Shown here in pieces: positions 28,182 through 41,061 of a stretch of 64,000 nucleotides of DNA. The position numbers were made by a program, and so were the translations under genes. The stretch comes from Selaginella tamariscina. Lineage: Eukaryota > Streptophyta > Lycopodiopsida > Selaginellales > Selaginellaceae. The stretch is from the NCBI GenBank assembly GCA_003024785.1, contig PUQB01000040.1, positions 516,880 through 580,879 of the forward strand, in the 5' to 3' direction. A model generated the notes under the pieces. It saw only the letters and a program-made list of their open reading frames with translations. It was not told the DNA's origin and made no database searches. Position 1 is the stretch's first letter, and each line of letters opens with the position of its first letter.

Positions 28182-28476
28182 TGTCACACTCTTTCCCTCT
28201 CCCCTTAAGCCAACAAGGCAAAGGGCCAATTGGTGTTTATAAAAAGGCCCTTCCTCCTTGCCAATGTGGTTGGGATTCATCCTCTATTGTTGCTGTCGGC
28301 TTGGTCTAACCTCTGGCTTGAGTTGATCTTGTGGGAGCACAATAGAGGGGGCATGCCTCAGAGGTTCTTGTATGTCCAAGTGAAAACGTCCTTGTTCACT
28401 CGGAGGCAGTCACGTTATTCGGTTCCATGACATGGCCAAGTGGTCAATCCACTAGGTTAGAACTATGATAAAGACA
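28182..28476 (-). repeat. LTR of a different family beside the fossil leader
   Basis: TGTCACACTCTTTCC...GATAAAGACA. It sits where the 5' LTR of the fossil should be, yet beyond its first bases does not match the element-2 LTR. It matches 16794-16953 in inverted orientation. A related but distinct LTR with the same leader type, or a recombinant. Confidence 0.65.
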
Positions 28477-31632
<3,156 letters not shown>

Positions 31633-31996
31633 TGTCACGAGGGCGAAACCTTTAAAACAAGGATGGAACCTTGAAAAGAGGAGATTATATTCAAGAAAGA
31701 AATGAATACAAAATGAAACACAAGGCCGAAGATTGGTGTTGAATAATTCTGAGAAATCTGGAACTGGAACCCTGTTTATATATCTGAGGTCTTGAGAATT
31801 GTGTGGTCCACAACTGGTCTGGAATGTGTGGTCCACAACTGGTCTGGAACATGCATATGAATATACGCTTTGCTGTTGATGGTGTAGTTCAACATCCAGG
31901 ATCATACAGACCAGTTGGTTAACACATGTGTGTGTTAGTCAAAAGGTCTCGGGTTCAAGTCTTATGAAAGGCAAAAAATAATTTATGATCTTTACA
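31633..31996 (-). repeat. Element 3 LTR (left, 3' LTR)
   Basis: TGTCACGAGGGCG...CTTTACA. Holds a short direct repeat (GTGTGGTCCACAACTGGTCTGGAA twice in tandem, about 31800-31850) and a tRNA-like segment near its right end. Confidence 0.9.
31900..31972 (+). repeat. tRNA-like segment inside the element 3 left LTR
   Basis: CCAGTTGGTTAACACA (A-box region, about 31911-31926) and GGTCTCGGGTTCAAGTC (B box GGGTTCAAGTC at 31951-31961) are spaced as in a tRNA gene. Antisense to the element. Also present at the same place in the other LTR, so it was in the LTR before insertion. Confidence 0.7.
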
Positions 31997-32149
31997 CTAT
32001 CTCCCCTTCGATGAAGAGCACTGCGCGTCACTAGTCCAGGTTTTGCAGGATATCGTTGATGGAACTCGGCAACTGGTCCAGGTTTTGCAGGATATCTTTG
32101 ATGGAACTCGGCAACTCGGCAACAAGATCAAGAGCATTAACAAGATGAG

Positions 32150-33680
32150 CAGCAGGCTCCCAAGTGCGTTCACCAGGTGGATAACCGATCCAGTCCACGA
32201 AATAGTGACAAGATGAGCTCCATGCTTGGGAGCGTTCACCAGGTGGATAACCGATCCAGTCCACGAAATAGTGAAGCTGACCATGAACAAGTTTGGAGTC
32301 AGGATATCGTTGATGGAACTCGACAACAAGATCAGGAGCCTCCCCCTTCGATGACGAGCACCGCGCGTCACTGGTCCAGGTTTTGCAGGATATCGTTGAT
32401 GGAACTCGGCAACAAGATCAGGAGCATGAACAAGATAAGCAGCAGGCTCCCAAGTGCGTTCACCAGGTGGATAACCGATCCAGTCCACGAAATAATGACA
32501 AGATGAGCTCCATGCTTGGGAGCGTTCACTAGGTGGATAACCGATCCAGTCCACGAAATAGTGAAGCTGACCACGAACAAGTTTGGAGTCAGGATATCGT
32601 TGATGGAACTCGACAACAAGATCAGGAGCCTCCCCCTTCGATGACGAGCACCGCGCGTCACTGGTCCAGGTTTTGCAGGATATCATTGATGGAACTTGGC
32701 AACAAGATCAGGAGCATGAACAAGATGAGCAGCAGGCTCCCAAGTGCGTTCACCAGGTGGATAACTGATCCAGTCCACGAAATAGTGAAGCTGACCACGA
32801 ACAACTTTGGAGTCAAGAATTGCAGCAACCTCGAACTCAGGTTCACCAGCAACTGTAACTGGAGGAGGTGGTGGAAGAAGTCTGATGGAACTCGGCAACA
32901 AGATTAGGAGCATGAACAAGATGAGCAGCAGGCTCCCAAGTGCGTTCACCAGGTGGATAACCGATCCAGTCCACGAAATAGTGACAAGATGAGCTCCATG
33001 CTTGGGAGCGTTCACCAGGTGGATAACCGATCCAGTCCACGAAATAGTGAAGCTGACCACGAACAAGTTTGGAGTCAGGATATCGTTGATGGAACTCGGC
33101 AACAAGATCAGGAGCATGAACAAGATGAGCAGCAGGCTCCCAAGTGCGTTCACCAGGTGGATAACTGATCCAGTCCACGAAATAGTGAAGCTGACCACGA
33201 ACAAGTTTGGAGTCAAGAATTGCAGCAACCTCGAACTCAGGTTCACCAGCAACTGTAACTGGAGGAGGTGGTGGAAGAAGTCTGATGGAACTCGGCAACA
33301 AGATCAGGAGCATGAACAAGATGAGCAGCAGGCTCCCAAGTGCGTTCACCAGGTGGATAACCGATCCAATCCACGAAATAGTGAAGCTGACCACGAACAA
33401 GTTTGGAGTCAAGAATTGCAGCAACCTCGAACTCAGGCTCACCAGCAACTGTAACTGGAGGAGGTGGTGGAAGAAGTCTGATGGAACTCGGCAACAAGAT
33501 CAAGAGCATGAACAAGATGAACAGCAGGCTCCCAAGTGCATTCACCAGGTGGATAACCGATCCAGTCCACGAAATAGTGAAGCTGACCACGAACAAGTTT
33601 GGAGTCAAGAATTGCAGCAACCTCGAACTCAGGTTCACCAGCAACTGTAACTGGACCATGAACAAGTTTGGAGTCAAGAA
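32150..33680 (-). repeat. Chromodomain tandem array of element 3
   Basis: About ten copies of the chromodomain core (minus strand [18 protein letters not shown]) start near 32170, 32229, 32455, 32520, 32745, 32940, 33009, 33150, 33343 and 33537. The basic step is about 195 bp (65 codons), with higher-order units of about 285-290 bp where two cores lie close together. Some units also carry the upstream [13 protein letters not shown] segment and the PPPPPVTVA linker. The normal family state is a single chromodomain after integrase; element 1, a relative, shows one. Confidence 0.88.
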
Positions 33681-36501
33681 TTGCAGCAACCTCGAACTCA
33701 GGTTCATCAGCAACTGTAACTGGAGGAGGTGGTGGAAGAAGTCGGCCAGGTTCAGAAGGAGCATGATAAGGCTTCAACAAAGAAATATGGAACACGGGAT
33801 GGATCCGGATGGTTGGCGGAAGCTCGAGATGAAACGTCACCTCAGAGAGTTTTTTGATGATGCGAAATGGCCCCAAGCGTTGATAGTCCAGCTTGTCACA
33901 GGGACGTGTGGTTGGCCAATGACGCCGGAGGAGCCACACTTGGTCACCAATTGTGAATGCTGGAGGAGAGGAACGGGAACGATCAGCAACTTGTTGTTGC
34001 AAATCCCGAGCGCGTTGAAGATGATGCTGCACTTCTTCATGGACCTGTCGGAGATGCTCAACACGATCATCGGCAGCAGTGGTGAGGCCAGGAACCACGG
34101 GCAAGCTGTAGGACCAGCGAGGATGAACACCAGAGAACGCGAAAAATGGTGACACACCTATGGATGAGTGTGCCGTGTTGTTGTACGCGAACTCGGCAGC
34201 AGGAAGGAGATCGACCCAATCATCTTGCAGATGAGAAATGAAACACCGGAGATATTGTTCCAGAGTCTGAATCGTGCGCTCCGATTGTCCATCTGTTTCA
34301 GGATGATGTGCAGTAGACAGCTTCTTGGTGATACGTAACCGTTCTAGGAATCTCCGCCAGAATGCCGAAGTGAACTGGGACCTCGATCTGTGACAAGTTC
34401 ATCAGGAAGACCATGAAGACGGAACACCTCCCGATACACCAGATCTGTAGCATCAGGACCCGAACATGTCTTGTTGTAGGGAACAAAGTGCGCCATCTTA
34501 GAGAACCGATCAACAATGACTAGGACAGCATCAAACCCTCTAGAATGTGGTAAATCCGTGAGGAAATCCATGGTGATGGATGACCATGGCCGCTGAGCAA
34601 TAGGAAGAGGCTGTAGTAGTCCAACCGGTCGATGACGAGGTGGCACGTGTCACAAGATCGCACAAATCTCTCAACATACAAGCGAAGCCGAGGCCACTAG
34701 AACACCCGTTGTACCAGCTCGATCGTCTTCCGAATGCCAAAATGTTCTGCAGCTGTGTTGTCATGGCAGTGTTGGATAGCTCGCAATCTCAGTTCTCCGT
34801 TCGGAACATAGATTTGGATGTGGTGGTACAGCAACCCATTATGAAGATGAAAAGCAGCATAATCTCGTAGTTGTGACCCTGAAGACAATGGCTGAACTCG
34901 TCGAACATGTGCAAGGACATCACGAGCAAACTCGTCTTGAGGGAGATTTTCTCGAATTAGATCCAAAAACGAAGTGTCAACTGGAGCAGAAGAACAAGAA
35001 AGCGCGTTTACCAACAACTAGTTGGAACTCAAGATGACTTGTTCTTGTTGATCAAATCGGATTTCACCTGGTACTGGAGCTAGGTAACTGCGACGAGATA
35101 AGGCATCTGCTTTGCCATTTAAACAACCGGGATAATGAATAATCTCGTATCGGAACCGGGACAAGGACTGTGCCCATTGCGTCTGACGTCGATTGAGAAC
35201 TCGTGTTGTTGCCCAATACTGGAGGTTCTTGTGATCACAATACACCTTAACCACATGCGGGGAATCTTCAAGGAATCTGTGCCACTCCTCAAAGGCATCG
35301 ACGATCGCCAGCAGCTCCTTGTTGTAAACATCGTAGTTGATCTCAGGTGCAGTGAACTTGCGGGAATGGAAAGCAATGGGATGGAGAAGATGATCTGGAC
35401 CTTCCTAGGACAACACTCCACCAATGGCGAAGTCAGAGGCATCAGCTTCCACGAAATATGGCTTCGCAGGGTCAGGATGGATAAGAACAGGTGTCGAGGT
35501 GAACGCCTTCTTTAGGAACTCGAACGCCTCCTCAGCCTCAGAGGACCAGACAAATGGAACATCCTTGCCAGTCAACTTCGTCAATGGCAATGCAATCTTG
35601 GAGAAATCCCGAACGAAACGTCGATAGAAGTTTGCAAACCCAAGGAAACATCGAATATCACGAACATTTGATGGTCTTTCCCACTCCAATACAGTCCAGA
35701 CTTTGCAGGATCCATGTGAACACCTTTAGCTGAAATGATGTACCCCAGGAACTCGACAGACTGCTGACTGAAAGAGCACTTCTCAAACAAGTGGTGCTTC
35801 CGGAGCCTCTCCAAGATTAACCGTACATGCCGTTCATGTTCTTCTTGAGTCTTGGAAAAGATCAGGATGTCGTCTAGGTACATGATGACAAACAAATCCA
35901 AGAAGTCCCGGAAAATATCGTTAGCTATGTGCTGGAACACAGCAGGTGCATTTGTCAGGCTGAACGACATTACTACGTACTCGAAATGTCCATAGTATGT
36001 ACGGAAAGCTGTTTTTCACTCGTCCCCTTCTCGAATTCGGATGAGATTGTACGCTTCTCTTAAATCGATCTTTATGAAGTATCGGGCACCAAAAAGACGT
36101 TCAAGCATGTCGGAGACGAGCGGGAGAGGATACTTGTTTGAATGGTGACCTTATTCAGATCTCGGTAGTCCACCACGAGCCGGAGACTTCCATCCTTCTT
36201 GGAAACAAAGAATACTAGAGCACCAGCCGGTGATCGCGAATGACGGATAAATCCGGTGACAAGATTCTCCTCAATGTATTCCCTTAATGTCTCCAACTCT
36301 GTTGATGAGAGACCGTAAATGGGACCGGAGGATGGGCTTACCCTCAATGAGATCGATAGGACAGTCGTACTCACGATGTGGTGGCAAGGCAGAAGCTTTC
36401 TTTTTGTCGAAGACGTCTGCGAAATCGGCATACTGCTTTGGTAAGGCAGGAGGAACATAAACATCCTTAGCAGAGCAGGGATAGACTTTGATCACGAACA
36501 T
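33440..36501 (-). CDS. Element 3 pol region (virus-like element part)
   Basis: From right to left: reverse transcriptase ([38 protein letters not shown], about 35.58-36.46 kb), RNase H ([17 protein letters not shown] and the region to about 35.0 kb), integrase zinc-binding region (about 34.7-35.0 kb), catalytic core ([20 protein letters not shown], about 34.3-34.65 kb) and the C-terminal part ([21 protein letters not shown], about 33.75-34.15 kb) leading into the chromodomain array. Broken in several places. Confidence 0.85.
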
Positions 36502-36534
36502 GGATGCTGGGTCATGTCGGCTATCTTTCTTGAA

Positions 36535-36981
36535 CTACTTCAAGGTGATATGCGAGACTCGAAGTGGAGGAGGAACTGGAACAGGATCGGAATCAAAGAG
36601 TGTGGTTGGAGTTGAAGCAGCTGGGAAACTGTTCATGAAACGTTCTCTCCAACTAAGATCCACCAACTCGATCCACGGCAAACCAAGGATAATCGTAGAG
36701 TCTGGAATAGAAACAACACTGAAGGAGATGTTGCACACAGCACCGCAAGCAACGACCTCAACGAACTCCGTGTCATTTGTTACCGCTCCAGATTTGATAT
36801 CTCGTCCATCAACGACCCGTACAGAACCAGGAGTCTTCAAAGGATATAGACGGATTTCGTGCCTGACAGCAAAATTCTTGTCAATGAAATTTGCGTTCAC
36901 TCCGTTATCCACCAAAGCTTTACTAGAGAATTCCACCTCTGGTGTCTTCAGCTGCATCGGAACATGGAACGGCTTGCACAC
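36535..36981 (-). CDS. Element 3 protease region (virus-like element part)
   Basis: Retropepsin-like region: KALVDNGVNANFIDKNFA occupies the D-[ST]-G active-site position, followed by IILGLPWIELV, the usual conserved ILG[ML]PW segment. Lies between the Gag and reverse transcriptase regions. Confidence 0.75.
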   Translation of the reverse strand: MCKPFHVPMQLKTPEVEFSSKALVDNGVNANFIDKNFAVRHEIRLYPLKTPGSVRVVDGRDIKSGAVTNDTEFVEVVACGAVCNISFSVVSIPDSTIILGLPWIELVDLSWRERFMNSFPAASTPTTLFDSDPVPVPPPLRVSHITLK

Positions 36982-37082
36982 CTTCGTGAATGGAATGGAT
37001 CCAAGATGAGGAAGGGAAGATGTTATGAGTGAAGAGCCTTGAGGAACATGAGTTGTTTCACGGCAATCCAGCCGGACGGCTC

Positions 37083-37988
37083 CTATTCGGGTTGGACCTT
37101 CTCGTTTCCCGGTAGCACAGCAAGGGCCACTTCACGAGCTTGTTTTGGACGTCGATGACAATTCTCCAACTTGTGGTATGGGTCCCCACAGTACAAACAA
37201 AGCTTGTACTGAATCCACTTCTGACGTTCGGTTGGCAAAAGCTTGCCTCGGCGTGATCGCCCTAATTCCATCGGGGATGGTTCTACTGAGGAAGATGATG
37301 AATCAGCAGATGCGGGAACATGGACTGCAAAAACGGAAGAAGACGGCACCAAGAAGAAAGAAGGATGCCGACGTTCTTGTTTCCACTCGATCAACCGGTT
37401 GTCACAATGAATTGCCAACTCGATCATGCTAGTGAGGGTTTTCGGAACCGCAAAATTCAGCAACATGTCTTTGACCTTGTCCTGCAACCCCGACCGGAAA
37501 ACCTCCTTGAGAGCACAATCTCCCCATGTGACATCACAAGCAAGAAGTTGAAACTTCGATGCGTACTCTGCTACCAACATACCCCCTTGGTGAAGTTGAC
37601 GGAGTTTGGTGATGGCAGCACTCTCATGATCCACGTCACTGAACATCGCCATGAACCGTTCCACAAACTCATCAAAATTCCCAAGGATCGGATCATTGTT
37701 CTCCAGCAAGGCTGAGAACCATGAAAGAGAAGAACCAGAAAGCAGCGACCCGATCAATCCAACCTTAATGGGTTCTGTGCTATAGCGCCTCGGCTGCATC
37801 ACGATCCGCAGACGAACTTGATTGAGAAAACCTCGGAACTTCGATCGGGTACCATCGAACTTTTCGGGCATGCTGATCTTCGGCTCTGGAGAATTCGTAC
37901 GCTGTCGGAGCTGATCATTCTCTAGGTGTAGTTGTTTGAGCTGCTGCTGGAGGGCAGCAACTTGCTCATGAAGAGCATGCTCGGACAT
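37083..37988 (-). CDS. Element 3 Gag (virus-like element part)
   Basis: Gag-like open frame starting at MSEHALHEQVAALQQ (Met at 37988). An N-terminal heptad-like coiled coil (VAALQQQLKQLHLENDQL), the capsid-type region (KFDGTRSKFRGFLNQVRLRI ... WFSALLENNDP) and a zinc knuckle CLYCGDPYHKLENC (CX2CX4HX4C) near the end. Confidence 0.88.
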   Translation of the reverse strand: MSEHALHEQVAALQQQLKQLHLENDQLRQRTNSPEPKISMPEKFDGTRSKFRGFLNQVRLRIVMQPRRYSTEPIKVGLIGSLLSGSSLSWFSALLENNDPILGNFDEFVERFMAMFSDVDHESAAITKLRQLHQGGMLVAEYASKFQLLACDVTWGDCALKEVFRSGLQDKVKDMLLNFAVPKTLTSMIELAIHCDNRLIEWKQERRHPSFFLVPSSSVFAVHVPASADSSSSSVEPSPMELGRSRRGKLLPTERQKWIQYKLCLYCGDPYHKLENCHRRPKQAREVALAVLPGNEKVQPE

Positions 37989-38124
37989 GATGAGTCGAAG
38001 AAAAAAGTCAAAAAGAAAAAGAAAAGAAAAGAATCGAAAAGAAAATTGAAAAGAGAGAAAGAAAGAAAATGGGATCGATGATAAGCGGAAACAAAAGCTT
38101 GTCACTACCGAGAATCATTCAAAC

Positions 38125-38499
38125 TGTCACGACCTTGTGCAAAGGGCGAAACCTTTAGAACAAGGGTGGAACCTTGAAAGGAGGAGATTGTATTCAAGAA
38201 AGAAATGAATACAAAATGAAACACAAGGCCGAAGACTGGTGTTGAATGATTCTGAGAAACCTGGAACTGGAACCCTATTTATATATCTGAGGTCCTGAGA
38301 ATTGTGTGGTCCACAACTGGTCTGGAATGTGTGGTCCACAACTGGTCTGGAACATGCGTATGAATATACGCCTTGCTGTTAATGGTGTAATTCAGCATTC
38401 AGGATCATACAGACCAGTTGGTTAACACATGTGTGTGTTAGCCAAAAGGTTTCGGGTTCAAGTTTTATGAAAGGCAAAATATAACCCATGATCCTTACA
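38125..38499 (-). repeat. Element 3 LTR (right, 5' LTR)
   Basis: TGTCACGACCTTGTGC...CCTTACA, with the same tandem GTGTGGTCCACAACTGG repeat as the left LTR. Confidence 0.9.
38403..38475 (+). repeat. tRNA-like segment inside the element 3 right LTR
   Basis: Same A-box (CCAGTTGGTTAACACA) and B-box (TTCGGGTTCAAGT) arrangement as at 31900-31972, with few changes. Confidence 0.68.
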
Positions 38500-38504
38500 C
38501 CATC

Positions 38505-38690
38505 CTTTTAATTAAATATGGGTTTAAATTAAATAGGTCTATGTACCTTAAGGAACTCACTCTAGAATCTTCCTCATATTCATCAATTCTCAATTCATCC
38601 TTTTAATTAAATATGGGTTTAAATTAAATAGGTCTATGTATCTTAAGGAACTCACTCTAGAATCTTCCTCATATTCATCAATATCTAAAT
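38505..38690 (+). repeat. Direct tandem duplication of about 95 bp
   Basis: CTTTTAATTAAATATGGG through CTTCCTCATATTCATCAA occurs twice in a row with almost no change (about 38505-38598 and 38600-38685), pointing to a recent duplication just outside element 3. Confidence 0.85.
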
Positions 38691-38719
38691 TGAGAATTGC
38701 GATATACATGTGGCTATGA

Positions 38720-40790
38720 CTATTGTCACAGTTTCAACCTGAAAAACTAAGTAACATGTCATTGCCAAGTAGCCATCCGGTGTTAACACTGTGTGAATAA
38801 TGCTAAGACCTTAAAGAGTTTGACATAGATGCTAGAGTTAGGGTCTTACCCTAAATTCCCTGGAATTCTTTGTAGTGGTTGTCCATTGACGCTTAGCATC
38901 ACGTCCCGTTGTTAAAGACCTCGAAGATTATCCCTTGTATCTTAGAGGATAACTCAAGTAAAATTTAGGATCCTATTCCATGAGACCTAAATAAACTCAT
39001 GCCATAACCTCAACAAAGAGACGTGTCTCATACACATCCTTGTAACAAAACTAATGGATCTTCACTTACCCCTTAAGAAATCATTCTTATCCAAAAGTAC
39101 AACCCTTTTTTAGCATGTTTTTCCTACACTTATCTTATTTAATATGTGTGATAGAGGCCTTATATGTTTTTTTGTTTTGTAAAGTGGGCATGAAGTTAAG
39201 GCAACCCTAGATTTGGGTCAATCCTATGTGTGTTTCTTGCATTTAACATGTTTAACTCACATGTCAAAACAACTTGAAGGGACGAATTTTCTAAATGAAA
39301 GTGCGAGCTTTGTTTAAAATACATAATGACACTTGACTAAACCATTACTAAATACTCAAGTGCACTAAGTAGATATGTCTTTTTCAATACCCAAGACTTG
39401 TCGACATAGTTCAATAAGTAACCTCCAAAGTAAAGAGTAATCATATTTATTAGAGTTTTAATCCAAAGGGTCAATATGTGGCTACATGTGGCACCCAAGT
39501 GACCATTCGATATCAATACCATGTGTGAGCAATGCTAAGTCTTTCAAGACGACCCTAAGAGTTTAACTCAAATGCCTAAAAAGACATGAGACCTAGGGAC
39601 CTACCCTAAGTCCTTTTAAACAACTATCCCCAAACCATAGAAAATAATTTGAGTAATCATGTCCCAACAGACCTAGACAGGCTCATGCCTTAACCTTTGC
39701 CTTGCACAGACCCTAATGACATAGTTAAGGCATTATTATTTACCACTTGAGGATTCACCCTCATATGGGAGTACAACCCCTTTAGAGCACCTTAACCCAC
39801 GACTAATCCTTAAGGGTTTAAGTGACAAAGTCATACTTTAATTCTAGAGTTGAGGACACAAGTATTTACTAAGTAAACTCCCTAAGGGTAGGTTTGGATA
39901 ACCCTAATTATATGATGCATCACATCACAAAAGGGTTCTTATTAATAAGCTTAGATTGTTCAACCAGTGTGTTAATAGCACACCTAGTTACAAGACCTAA
40001 CCTCCCTTGAGTTAATGCCTAAGTAGCACCCTGATATGAACACAAGCATGCCTGCTTGCTAAAATATCAAGCTTTCAACGTTAAACCCATGAGATAATCC
40101 CAAAAGGCATGCCTCGGGCATTGTATCATGTGCCATTTAGCCTTCATTAGACACAGATGTGGGTTATCTCGCCATATTTCATATTTAAGAGTACACACGA
40201 TGCCACGAACGTGGCTTTTAAATACCACCTCTGGAACCCTTTTGAGAACCTTTGAGAATTTTGATCAAAAGAACCTATCAATTAAGTCATACTTAATTGT
40301 GAATGTTACTGAGACTAAAGACATGCCTTAACCTCTAATCCTTGAAATCTCGACCTCCTAAGCACATGTTCATCAATATTAAGGGTAAGTTACCTTGAAG
40401 GTGAGATGTACTTATATCGTTTGGAAGTTAAGGTAGAACAATATAGAGTTGTGCCTTAGTGACACAAGTTATAGTTTTGTAACGATAAAAGAATAATGAG
40501 CTTAGTCATGAACATAATAACTCTCATTGCATATCTTACTTAATATATGTGACAAAGTCTTGAACATTGAATATTGTTCATAATAAGAATATACTTAGTG
40601 AATTTTTAATTTAACAAGGGTAAGAGTTTTTTAAAAAGTAAGTGTTACATTCGCTTTGAATTTATCAAGATATATAACGATACTAAGTGCATTAAGTGGG
40701 GTTGTTTATTATTACATTTAACATACTTGAGTAATAACAATAATTATTAACTCTAAAGTAAATTATGATAATATTAAGAATTATAACAAT
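38720..40790 (-). repeat. Two decayed LTRs of the element-2 family in tandem
   Basis: The segment from about 38730 and that from about 39445 share diverged blocks (GAATAATGCTAAGACCTTAAAGAG and GAGCAATGCTAAGTCTTTCAAGA). Both end with sequence resembling the inner half of the element-2 LTR (CAAGTGCACTAAGT, AACCTCCAAAGTAAAG; second copy near 40640-40760). No coding remains seen. Likely remnants of an old, internally deleted element. Confidence 0.65.
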
Positions 40791-41061
40791 GGATGTTCAA
40801 GAAGCATGGAAGAACAATGGATAGACATGTCATTGCTGACATCATCTCTAGAGCTTAGTTAAATGCATTGTCTCCTTCAAATTACAAAGCTGGATTTGAT
40901 CACCCAACAACAACATTTCTAATAGAAAATTGGGCTGCTTCAATGCAATTATCTCGAGCAACTTCAACAACACGAATAAATAATACAACAAAGTATAAAA
41001 TAATACGTACAATCTTGGAATAACTCCCCACTCAGATGCATGTAACTAGAGCGTGACTTGT
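40791..41061. other. Upstream region of the PPR gene
   Basis: About 270 bp between the decayed LTR and the PPR start. No clear promoter motif; a weak out-of-context open stretch is not convincing as coding. Confidence 0.5.

Larger units (their letters stand above)
31633..38499 (-). mobile_element. Ty3/gypsy chromovirus with multiplied chromodomain (element 3)
   Basis: LTR retroelement in minus orientation with LTRs at 31633-31996 and 38125-38499. Flanks CCATA (31628-31632) and CCATC (38500-38504) look like a target duplication with one change. Polypurine tract GAAGGGGAGATA beside the left LTR. Parts from right to left: Gag with a zinc knuckle, protease, reverse transcriptase, RNase H, integrase, then a chromodomain region expanded into a tandem array. 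Internal sequence resembles element 1 (same chromodomain type), so the two are related families. Mid-aged: LTRs are clearly alike but have many small differences. Broken, perhaps ten breaks. Confidence 0.9.

Noticed and set aside
28230-28430. Short plus-strand open frame
   Set aside because: Lies wholly within the LTR at 28182-28476 and shows no protein features.
32177-33650. Several plus-strand open frames with repeated [10 protein letters not shown]-like peptides
   Set aside because: They are antisense shadows of the chromodomain array; the minus strand carries the recognisable domain.
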